From contig CAWBTA010000015.1 in NCBI GenBank assembly GCA_963791625.1, forward strand, positions 248,001 through 312,000: a DNA stretch of 64,000 bases, in the 5' to 3' direction. The notes below the pieces were generated by a model that was given only the letters and a program-made list of their open reading frames with translations, was not told where the DNA came from and did not search any database. The position numbers and the translations under genes are program-made. Positions 1 to 7,618 of the stretch are shown here, one piece after another. The DNA comes from JANMCE01 sp963791625 (GTDB taxonomy: Bacteria; Actinomycetota; Acidimicrobiia; Acidimicrobiales; Ilumatobacteraceae). The first letter of the stretch is position 1. Each line of letters begins with the position of its first letter.

Positions 1-963
1 GAGGACCGTCGTCCGATTCGCAAACCGCGGCTCCAGCCCGGCGTACAGCGCCCGCAACCCGCCGTCGAGATCACCCATCAGCTTGTCGTGCTCGCTGGCT
101 TGATCGCGGTGTGTGTCGTACCCATCGTGGCTCACGTTCACCACACGAACGCCCAGGTTGGCATTGATCAGCCGGGCGGCCAGAGTCATGTTGCGGGCCA
201 TGTTGCCGTCAGGAAGCTTGGTGGAAAACACCGGCGTTACATCACGGCCGATGTCGAGGGCGTCTCGCTCGACCCGCGCAATGGTGTCTCCCCACTGACC
301 GAGACCAGTGGGAGCATCCGACAGCGACCGCAACGCGCCGTACAAGCGACTGTGCGGAGCATCGCTATTGCTACCGAGATCCATACCCCAGGGAGCAATG
401 CTTGACCCCGCTCGAACTTCACCGACCAGATGCAGCGGAACGCTCACGCCAATGTTCACCATGTGCAGCGGGCTGGTGTCGGCGGCACCGTCGAGCCAAC
501 GGCCAAGCCAGCCGCTGAACGACCCGCCGTTTGCCTGACCTCGCATCCACGTGGCCATGGAGTCGAAGTGGCTCAGACTGGGATCGGCGTAACCCACACC
601 TTGCACGAGGGCCACATGCCCCTGGTCGTACAGACTCTTCAGGTAGGTGAGTTTCGGGTGAAGGCCAAAACCCTGACCAATACCGAGGGTCTGGTTTGGC
701 TGTATCGCTAGGCCCCCTCGCTTGTCGTAGTACGCACCGTTGGCGATGGGCACAACGGTGTCCATACCGTCGTTTCCACCGCCCAACAACAGCACCACCA
801 GGATGCCGTCGCTGGGCGGCAGCGCAGTGGCTGCGTAGGCGTCAAGGTTCTGGCCGTACGTGCCAAGTGCAATGCCTGCGCCGGTTGCACCCATCGCCTG
901 AAGAAAGCGGCGTCGGGATAACAGGTTGAGCGTGTGTTCGGTTTCGATGTCGGAGGGAAGCAT
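1..963 (-). CDS. DUF1501 family Tat-exported protein (C-terminus beyond window)
   Basis: The reading frame is open from an ATG at 963 to the first base of the window, giving 321 residues with no stop, so the C-terminus is missing. The N-terminus carries a twin-arginine signal, L-S-R-R-R-F-L at about residues 15-21, followed by a Gly/Ala-rich hydrophobic stretch. A G-G-N-D-G-M-D-T-V-V-P motif follows, and the DUF1501 family (alkaline phosphatase/sulfatase-like fold, function unproven) has this near its start. The protein closely resembles the N-terminal part of the DUF1501 protein at 36949-39402. It lies 27 bp downstream of a DUF1800 gene on the same strand, the usual pairing of these families. 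It probably acts outside the membrane after folded export. Whether it carries C-terminal modules like its relative cannot be seen. Confidence 0.9.
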   Translation of the reverse strand, partial: MLPSDIETEHTLNLLSRRRFLQAMGATGAGIALGTYGQNLDAYAATALPPSDGILVVLLLGGGNDGMDTVVPIANGAYYDKRGGLAIQPNQTLGIGQGFGLHPKLTYLKSLYDQGHVALVQGVGYADPSLSHFDSMATWMRGQANGGSFSGWLGRWLDGAADTSPLHMVNIGVSVPLHLVGEVRAGSSIAPWGMDLGSNSDAPHSRLYGALRSLSDAPTGLGQWGDTIARVERDALDIGRDVTPVFSTKLPDGNMARNMTLAARLINANLGVRVVNVSHDGYDTHRDQASEHDKLMGDLDGGLRALYAGLEPRFANRTTVL

Positions 964-990
964 GAAAGACCTTTCGCCGCGGGTGCCGCT

Positions 991-2298
991 TTACGCGAGT
1001 TGAAGTTCGGGGAGCATCATGACGAGCGTGGTGAGTCCGTAGTTCTCGAACCACCCCTCATAAGGTGCTGCCCGCTGTTGTTCGAGCCAGGCGGTGACTA
1101 CTGCCTTGCTTCGGTCCGACCCGCTCGGAATGCCGACCCTGGTCAACGCTGCCTCGACTGCTTGCGGCACCGGCACGTTGGCCAGGTCTGCGAACAGCTC
1201 CCGCTTTTGGTCGGAAAGCCGGTAATGCAGATCACCGGCCCACGATGCTTTTTGACCCGCCGTTCCCGCGGAAAGCCAGTACTTGTTGGGCCGCCAGCCC
1301 GACACGTTGGGCGGGTTGAAGGGCTGCTGCCCGAGACCTTCGGCGTACTGCATGGGTTCGACATCGCTAGAGCGCAGGCCGCTGGCCTTCATGATGCCGA
1401 CGAAGAATTCGATGGGCGAGCGCACGAGGCCCTCAGTTGCTGCAGGTTGGTAGAACTCCGGCCGCAGGAACAGAGCGCGTAGCACGGGCTTCATTTCGAA
1501 CGACCCGGCGACCATCACGTTGGCCAGGTCGATCACCACATTGGCGGGAGGACCGGGGTGAGCGAAGAAGGACCAGAGCCTGGCCGACAGGAATGTTGCT
1601 ACCTTCATCCGCTGGGTGGGGTCATCGAACAAGAAGTCGATGATTTCTGGGCCGTCCCAGTTCTTGGTGATGCCCATGAACGACTTGGCACCGGTGTCGT
1701 GATCCTTTGGACGGAACACGTACTGGTCGGTGTTCTCATCAAGGTTGTGACCCGACCATGCCCGGGCACAACTGTCGACGTCGGTCTCGTTGTAGTTCCC
1801 GACACCGAGCACGAAAAGCTCGAGCAGCTCGCGGGCAAAGTTCTGATTAGGGTTGCCCTTCCGGCTGTAGGCGTTGTCGAGGTACACCAACATGGCGGGT
1901 TCGATGGCACACTTCTTGACCATGGTGCGGATGTTGCCCAGTGCGTTGGCTCGCTGCGCAGCGTGCATGCGCCACAGGTAGTCGGTATCGCCGACCTTTT
2001 CTTGGGCAGCGGTGATGTGACCGTGCCAGAACAGCGTCGCCTTTTCGAGCAGGGGCACCGGGGCGCTGGCCATGTGGTCGAACCACCAGTTTCCCATGGC
2101 CTGGAACTGCTCCCAGTCGCCCTTGTTGGGATCTGAGGCCCCGGCCGGTTTGCCCGGCTGTGGCGCTCGGGTGTCGTTCAACAGCTGGTCGACGACCTGG
2201 TCGAGATTTTGCGATGCGAACGAGTTGATCTCGGTGGTTGTTCCGCCAAATCCGGCCCGTCGTAGAAGGTGCGCTATGTCTGCTGCGGGTGTTGCCAT
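991..2298 (-). CDS. DUF1800 family protein
   Basis: This 435-residue protein begins with an A-D-I-A-H-L-L-R-R-A-G-F-G-G block and contains L-F-W-H-G-H and an N-F-A-R-E-L-L-E-L-F-V-L-G segment; all are DUF1800 hallmarks. No classical signal peptide is visible. The ATG at 2298 is preceded by an AGAGG-like ribosome site. It precedes a DUF1501 gene with 27 bp between them, so the two are very likely co-transcribed. DUF1800 has no proven function; the recurrent pairing suggests the two proteins work on one process. A paralogous pair lies at 36949-40779 in the same order. The divergent amidase gene starts 152 bp away. Confidence 0.9.
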   Translation of the reverse strand: MATPAADIAHLLRRAGFGGTTTEINSFASQNLDQVVDQLLNDTRAPQPGKPAGASDPNKGDWEQFQAMGNWWFDHMASAPVPLLEKATLFWHGHITAAQEKVGDTDYLWRMHAAQRANALGNIRTMVKKCAIEPAMLVYLDNAYSRKGNPNQNFARELLELFVLGVGNYNETDVDSCARAWSGHNLDENTDQYVFRPKDHDTGAKSFMGITKNWDGPEIIDFLFDDPTQRMKVATFLSARLWSFFAHPGPPANVVIDLANVMVAGSFEMKPVLRALFLRPEFYQPAATEGLVRSPIEFFVGIMKASGLRSSDVEPMQYAEGLGQQPFNPPNVSGWRPNKYWLSAGTAGQKASWAGDLHYRLSDQKRELFADLANVPVPQAVEAALTRVGIPSGSDRSKAVVTAWLEQQRAAPYEGWFENYGLTTLVMMLPELQLA

Positions 2299-2438
2299 TT
2301 GCCGCCGACCTCTGTTTCGTTAAGAAATTTGAGCGCCCATAGTGACACTGAGGTCAGAATATTGCATTTGGATTACAGAGAAGTAACGAACGAGTCTTTG
2401 TTGGGTTAAGGCACGGACCATTCCTCACGAGACCCTCA

Positions 2439-2444
2439 TAGCCT
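2439..2444 (+). promoter_or_regulatory. Candidate leaderless -10 box for the amidase gene
   Basis: TAGCCT lies six bases upstream of the GTG start at 2451. The same 17-base context (CATAGCCTG-C/T-CTCGGTG) recurs upstream of the reductase gene at 30025. No convincing -35 is seen. Transcription starting at or next to the GTG would give a leaderless mRNA. Confidence 0.5.
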
Positions 2445-2450
2445 GCCTCG

Positions 2451-4982
2451 GTGCGGAACTTTTCGGCCTTTTTGGGCACTCTGGCGGGTGTTGCTCTTAT
2501 CGGGGCTGGCTTGTCTTTCTCTGGATCACTCACTGCATCGGCTGCCACGGCCACTATCAGCTCGGTTTCGGCTCACGCAGAGACGATCCGTCCAACGCTC
2601 AGCGTGGTACCAGCCGATACGACATCAAGGCGACGAGCCGACGGCAGCGGGGTCGCATCATCGGCGCAATGGCAGTCCGCCCGCCAGACCGATCTGCCTG
2701 GCTTTCATGTTTTGGGCGTCTCGTATCGGAGCGCCAGCGGCGGCGTTGCCCGTGTTCGAACGGTCCTCAACAGCACATGGAGCGACTGGGTCGAGCCCGA
2801 GCGACAGAGTGATGAAGGCCCCGATCCTTCCTCCTCCGAAGGCGGCCAAGCCGGGCCGGCCGGCATCATTTCGAACCCGGTCTGGGTGAGCAACGCCACC
2901 GGCTATGAGGTGCAGTTTCCGCTCGATGCCACCGACACCGCCGTGCACGTCGTGCGTGACATGGTCGGCGGCGCGCTGCACACGAAGGCGGCCACCGACG
3001 CCGCCACACCCATCTACCCGTTCGGCATTCACCCGCGCGCCGATTGGAATGCCCGTCCTCCAAAAATTCACGTCGGCATGGGCAACCCGTTGAAGGGCGT
3101 GCAGATGGTGGTCGTGCACCACACCGCGTTGCCCGGCAACAATTACACCCAGGCTGAGGCGGCCACGTTGGTGCGGAATTTCCAGGCGTACGACATGGAC
3201 GTCCGCCACTATGACGACCTTGGCTACAACGTGATGGTCGACCAGTTCGGCGGTATCTGGGAAGGTCGCAGCGGCGGTCTTGACCAGGCCGCCATCGGCG
3301 CCCACGCGCTCGGCTTCAACCAGGTCGCCACCGGCATCGCCGTGCTGGGCAACTTCGTTGATGTCGACCCGCCCGCGGCCGTGATCGACGCCATCGCCAA
3401 AGTGGCCGGCTGGAAGCTCTCACTCGATGGTTACGACCCGTTGTCGTCGGTGACCATCGGTGCCGACGAGACCGAAGGCCATCCGATGCATCCGGTACCA
3501 CTCACCACCCCGCGTATCGTCGGGCATCGTGACGTCGGTCAAACCGAATGTCCCGGCCGCATCTGGAACCACCTGGCCGAGATCCGCACCAAGGCCGCGG
3601 CCTACGCCAAGACCGCGCCGGGCAAACTCAACCCACCGACCCAACCGCGACCGAAGACGATCGTGATCTCAGGTGAGGCGGCTTCTGTCGGGGCAACGGA
3701 ACCGAAGGTTGTCATCCAAATTGACCACCGCGCCGTTGCCACCACGGCTACCTCTTTCGCCACTCCACTCGCTGCCACTCCCACCTCAAGCACTCCCCCG
3801 GTCCCGTCAACGGCGCTGTTCGAGACCGACCTGGCCGTTGAGCCCGGCCCGCACCGAGCGTGCGTCTATACGGTGGCCGATGACGGCACACGATCACTCG
3901 TCGGTTGCGACAGTTTTACGGTCACGGATCCAAACATCAATCCCATCCGACCGGTGCGTCTGCTTGACACCCGCAACGGCGCCCACCTCACGGCCCGTCA
4001 ACTTCGGCCGGTACCCATCGCCGGCTTGAAGACCGTGCCGGTGGAAGCCGCCAGTGTCTCGGCGAACATCACCGTCACCAACCCGGCCAAGGACGGCTAC
4101 CTCACCGTCGTGCCCTGCGGCAGCGCACTCCCCGATGAGACCTCCAACGTGAACTTCGCCCGCGGTCAGACCATCCCCGCTCTGGTGCTCACGAAACTCG
4201 GTACGGACGGCCAGCTCTGCCTGTTCGCTGACACCGAGGTTGATGTCGTCATCGACGTCACCGCCTGGTTCCCCGAGAACGGCGCCTTTACCGGGACAAC
4301 TCCCACCCGTCTGCTCGACACCCGCCTGCCGTCGACGAAACTCGCCGCTGGCGAGGAACGCAAGGTGCAGGTCACGGGGCGCGGTGGTGTCGGTCCTGAC
4401 GCAACCGCCGCTGCCCTGAACGTCGTCGCTACCAACGGCAAGGCGGCCGGTTGGCTGGCGGTCTACCCGTGCGACAGTGGCTTCACCGGAACGTCGAACG
4501 TGAACTACGGCGCGGGCCAAACCATCGCGAACCTGGCCGTGTCGAAGCTGTCCGCTGACGGCTCGGTATGTCTGAAGGCAGACAAGGCACTCGATGTCAT
4601 TGTCGATGTGACCGGGTGGTTCCCGCCCGGCGCGTTCCATCCGATTACGCCGACCCGCATCATGGATACGCGAGATGGTCTGGGCGGCAAGCGCATCAAC
4701 TACGAGGACACCGTCGAATTGAAGATCAGAGGTCAGCGCTCGATCCCTGCCGAAGCCACCTCGGTCATGGTGAACCTCACCGTCACCAATCCGGATACGG
4801 CGGGCTACCTGACCGTGTACCCATGCGCGCAAGTACACCCGGGCACATCAAACCTGAACTTCGCGGCCCACGAAACCATCCCCAATCTCACGCTCACAAA
4901 GGTCGGCATCAATGGCTGTGTGCGAGTCGACAGCGGATCGACCACCGATGTCGTCGCCGATGCCGTGGGCTACTTCGTTTAG
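2451..4982 (+). CDS. Secreted PGRP-type N-acetylmuramoyl-L-alanine amidase with three C-terminal surface modules
   Basis: The 843-residue protein starts at GTG with a short basic end, a hydrophobic stretch and an A-S-A cleavage site near residue 30, so it is secreted. Residues about 185-385 form an Amidase_2/PGRP domain. V-V-H-H-T-A (His near 223), G-H-R-D (His near 359) and T-E-C-P-G (Cys near 367) supply the zinc ligands of catalytically active members, so peptidoglycan amide cleavage is likely. A linker rich in Thr, Pro and Ala precedes three ~115-residue modules starting near residues 500, 615 and 729, each with R-(L/I)-(L/M)-D-T-R. Each has two Cys, one after T-V-V/Y-P and one about 35 residues later. 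Its stop overlaps the stop of the convergent mutase by three bases. Confidence 0.93.
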   Translation: MRNFSAFLGTLAGVALIGAGLSFSGSLTASAATATISSVSAHAETIRPTLSVVPADTTSRRRADGSGVASSAQWQSARQTDLPGFHVLGVSYRSASGGVARVRTVLNSTWSDWVEPERQSDEGPDPSSSEGGQAGPAGIISNPVWVSNATGYEVQFPLDATDTAVHVVRDMVGGALHTKAATDAATPIYPFGIHPRADWNARPPKIHVGMGNPLKGVQMVVVHHTALPGNNYTQAEAATLVRNFQAYDMDVRHYDDLGYNVMVDQFGGIWEGRSGGLDQAAIGAHALGFNQVATGIAVLGNFVDVDPPAAVIDAIAKVAGWKLSLDGYDPLSSVTIGADETEGHPMHPVPLTTPRIVGHRDVGQTECPGRIWNHLAEIRTKAAAYAKTAPGKLNPPTQPRPKTIVISGEAASVGATEPKVVIQIDHRAVATTATSFATPLAATPTSSTPPVPSTALFETDLAVEPGPHRACVYTVADDGTRSLVGCDSFTVTDPNINPIRPVRLLDTRNGAHLTARQLRPVPIAGLKTVPVEAASVSANITVTNPAKDGYLTVVPCGSALPDETSNVNFARGQTIPALVLTKLGTDGQLCLFADTEVDVVIDVTAWFPENGAFTGTTPTRLLDTRLPSTKLAAGEERKVQVTGRGGVGPDATAAALNVVATNGKAAGWLAVYPCDSGFTGTSNVNYGAGQTIANLAVSKLSADGSVCLKADKALDVIVDVTGWFPPGAFHPITPTRIMDTRDGLGGKRINYEDTVELKIRGQRSIPAEATSVMVNLTVTNPDTAGYLTVYPCAQVHPGTSNLNFAAHETIPNLTLTKVGINGCVRVDSGSTTDVVADAVGYFV

Positions 4983-6571
4983 GCCAGGGCGTCGAGCACG
5001 GCTGCGAGTGCGTCCACCAGTTCGACGGGGTTGCCGTTGATGGCTTCGCCGTACAACTTCACCTTGGGTTCGGTGCCGCTTGGGCGGGCCTGTACCCGTG
5101 CGTTCGGGCCGCATTGAAACCGCACAAGGTTGGCCTCGGGAAAGTCGATGACCTCGGTGACCTCGTGACCGGCCAGTGAGCGAGGCGGTTGGTTGCGGAG
5201 CATCGCGACGCGACGAGCCCCCTCGGCCGGTGGAAGAGGTACCGAACGTTCGGCCACCCGGTGGGCTCCGTATCGTGCGTCGATGTCGGCCAGGCGGGCC
5301 TCAACGGTGGTGCCTTCAGCGGCGGCCAGTCCAGCAAGCTCGGCCATCAATATGGCGGCGGTGATGCCGTCCTTGTCGGCGGGATGCTCAGCAACCAGGT
5401 AGCCGAGGGCCTGCTCGTAGCCGAACACGAAACGCAGATCGGGCTGGGCCCGGCGCGCAGCCGCGATCCACTTGAAACCGGTATAGGTCTCGGCGTAGTG
5501 CACCCCGTAGTGAGCAGCCATCTTGCCCAGCAGCGATGACGACACGAGCGTCGTCACCACCAGCCGATCGTCACCGGTGGTGTGCCTCAGAATATGGTCG
5601 GCCAACAGCCAGCCGATCTCGTCGCCACGCAACACTCGCCAGTCGCCCGAAGCGGTCGGGATGGCCACGCCGAGCCGATCGGCATCGGGGTCGTTGGCCA
5701 GCGCGATGTCGGCGTTGATCTGCCGGGCCATTGCGAGCAGCCGATCGAGCGCTCCCGGCTCCTCCGGGTTCGGGAAACGTACGGTGGGGAATGCGCCATC
5801 CGGGTCGCCCTGGGCGGCAACGACCGAAGGGACGGGAAATCCGGCAGCTCGGAAGGCGGCAAGCAGCGTCTCTCGGCCGACTCCGTGCATGGGCGTGTAC
5901 GCCACACGAAGGCTTCGCCCTACCTCGGGAACGAGTCGAACGGCGGCGGCCATTACCACGTACTTGTGAAAGGCGTCGTCATCAAGGAAGGTGATGAGGG
6001 GGTCATCAATTTCGGCCAGCGTCAACGTGGTCGGGTCGATCCCATCGATGCCCTCGCTGATCGCCTCATCGATCGGCGACACGATCTGCGAACCATCGGA
6101 GAGGAACACCTTGTACCCGTTGTCGGCAGGCGGGTTGTGGCTCGCCGTCACCATGATGCCAGCCGACGAGTTCAGCAATGTAGTTGCATATGCAAGCACC
6201 GGCGTGGGGAACGGACGAGGCAGCAGCGAGGCCCGAACCCCCATCGATGCCATGACCCGAGCGGTGTCGATCGCAAAGACATCGCTCTTTCGACGAGCGT
6301 CGTAACCAATGACCACGGTGGGGCTTTCACTCGCTCCGATGAGGTAACGCGCTACGCCCGCCGCAGCCTGCCTCACGATCAACCGGTTCATACGGTTCGG
6401 ACCGGCACCAAGCGCCCCGCGCAGACCCGCTGTACCGAACTGAAGGCGTCCGGTGAAACGGTTGTTCAACTCGGCCGGGTCGCCCGCCAGGAGACGACGC
6501 GTCTCATCGCGCGTATCTTCATCGGGGTCGGCTTGCAGCCAGCGCTGAGCACACTCAGCCGACTGACTCAC
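4979..6571 (-). CDS. Phosphosugar mutase (phosphoglucomutase/phosphomannomutase)
   Basis: The 530-residue cytoplasmic enzyme belongs to the alpha-D-phosphohexomutase superfamily. It shows the phosphoserine loop T-A-S-H-N-P preceded by G-I-M-V, the magnesium loop D-P-D-A-D-R, the sugar loop region G-Y-E-Q-A-L-G-Y, and a C-terminal phosphate-binding R-P-S-G-T-E-P-K. All active-site blocks are intact. It interconverts hexose 1- and 6-phosphates, or pentose phosphates in related members; the substrate cannot be fixed from sequence. The start ATG overlaps the stop of the upstream PfkB kinase gene by four bases, so the two are translationally coupled, which would fit a nucleoside or pentose salvage role. 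Confidence 0.92.
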   Translation of the reverse strand: MSQSAECAQRWLQADPDEDTRDETRRLLAGDPAELNNRFTGRLQFGTAGLRGALGAGPNRMNRLIVRQAAAGVARYLIGASESPTVVIGYDARRKSDVFAIDTARVMASMGVRASLLPRPFPTPVLAYATTLLNSSAGIMVTASHNPPADNGYKVFLSDGSQIVSPIDEAISEGIDGIDPTTLTLAEIDDPLITFLDDDAFHKYVVMAAAVRLVPEVGRSLRVAYTPMHGVGRETLLAAFRAAGFPVPSVVAAQGDPDGAFPTVRFPNPEEPGALDRLLAMARQINADIALANDPDADRLGVAIPTASGDWRVLRGDEIGWLLADHILRHTTGDDRLVVTTLVSSSLLGKMAAHYGVHYAETYTGFKWIAAARRAQPDLRFVFGYEQALGYLVAEHPADKDGITAAILMAELAGLAAAEGTTVEARLADIDARYGAHRVAERSVPLPPAEGARRVAMLRNQPPRSLAGHEVTEVIDFPEANLVRFQCGPNARVQARPSGTEPKVKLYGEAINGNPVELVDALAAVLDALA

Positions 6572-7563
6572 GCCGACTCGAGTCCTGCCAGCCGCCGCAG
6601 CGACACCGCCGGGCGGGCACCGACATGGCTGATGACCTCAGCCGCCGCTACGGACGCCATGCGACCACACTCGGGCAGCGACGCACCCGAGGTGAGCCCC
6701 ACCAGGAAACCCGCTGCAAACAGATCGCCCGCACCCGTCGTGTCGACGACGTGCCTGACTGGTTCGACCGGAACATCGACGATGCGGTCGGCGCTGATGA
6801 CCATCGAACCCTGCGACCCGAGCGTGATCGCAGCGAGCTGACAGTCCTTTCGCACCATCGCCACCGCGTGATCGAAATCGGTGGTCTCATAGAGGCTGAG
6901 CAATTCGTCGATGTTGCCGAAAAGCACGTCGACATCATCGGTCACCAGCGACCGGAAATCGGCCCGATGACGGTCAACGCAAAAGCTGTCGGACAGGGTC
7001 AGGGACACCATGCGACCAGCCGCGTGAGCAGCCTTGGCGGCCTTGCGGTACGCCTCTTTGGCTGGCGGGCGATCCCACAGATAGCCCTCCATGTAGAGGA
7101 CCTTGCCGCTGGCGATGAGATCCTCGTCGATGTCCTCGGGTCCGAGCAGCGATGACATGCCCAGGTAGGTACTCATGGTCCGCTCGGCGTCGGGTGTCAC
7201 CACGATGAGGCAGCGCCCGGTGGGCACGCCAAGCGTGGACGGCTTGTTGGGGAAGTCGACATCGACGGCGCGCATATCGTGGCCGAATTCGGAACCGAGA
7301 TCGTCGTCGGCCACCTTGCCCACATAGCAGGCTCTCGCCCCGAAGCTGGCCACGCCGGTCATGGTGTTGGCCGCCGAACCACCCGACATGCTGATACCAG
7401 CGCCCATCACGCGGTGCAGGTAGACGGCCCGGTCGGTGTCAATGAGCGACATCGAGCCCTTCACCAAATCCTCACGCGCGAGAAAATCGTCGTCCTGGTG
7501 CGTTATCACGTCGACCAACGCGTTTCCGATACCGATGACGTCAAAGACCGCCGGAGTGTTCAC
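6568..7563 (-). CDS. PfkB-family carbohydrate kinase, adenosine kinase-like
   Basis: The 331-residue kinase has an N-terminal G-N-A-L-V-D-V substrate motif, a G-G-S-A-A-N-T motif near residue 60, and the C-terminal D-T-T-G-A-G-D-L-F-A-A-G-F block with the catalytic Asp and anion hole. The overall layout matches adenosine kinase/ribokinase-type PfkB proteins rather than 6-phosphofructokinases. The GTG start at 7563 lies six bases after a TAACCT box, so the transcript is probably leaderless. It is the first gene of a two-gene operon with the phosphosugar mutase. The divergent aminopeptidase gene starts 55 bp away. The substrate is probably adenosine or a related nucleoside, but other sugars are possible. 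Confidence 0.88.
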   Translation of the reverse strand: MNTPAVFDVIGIGNALVDVITHQDDDFLAREDLVKGSMSLIDTDRAVYLHRVMGAGISMSGGSAANTMTGVASFGARACYVGKVADDDLGSEFGHDMRAVDVDFPNKPSTLGVPTGRCLIVVTPDAERTMSTYLGMSSLLGPEDIDEDLIASGKVLYMEGYLWDRPPAKEAYRKAAKAAHAAGRMVSLTLSDSFCVDRHRADFRSLVTDDVDVLFGNIDELLSLYETTDFDHAVAMVRKDCQLAAITLGSQGSMVISADRIVDVPVEPVRHVVDTTGAGDLFAAGFLVGLTSGASLPECGRMASVAAAEVISHVGARPAVSLRRLAGLESA

Positions 7564-7569
7564 GAAACG

Positions 7570-7575
7570 AGGTTA
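7570..7575 (-). promoter_or_regulatory. Candidate leaderless -10 box for the PfkB kinase gene
   Basis: On the minus strand TAACCT is followed by six bases (CGTTTC) and the GTG start. The spacing equals that seen at several other genes here. No clear -35 is present. Confidence 0.45.
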
Positions 7576-7605
7576 GCCGTTCGTCTGAGCGCATGACCAT
7601 GCAAC

Positions 7606-7611
7606 TACGCT
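7606..7611 (+). promoter_or_regulatory. Candidate leaderless -10 box for the aminopeptidase gene
   Basis: TACGCT stands seven bases upstream of the GTG at 7619. No ribosome-binding site is visible between them, which fits a leaderless message. Confidence 0.45.
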
Positions 7612-7618
7612 TCAACGG

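Noticed and set aside
5582..6841. A 419-residue plus-strand open frame
   Set aside because: Antisense to the phosphosugar mutase and PfkB kinase, with no recognisable domain.
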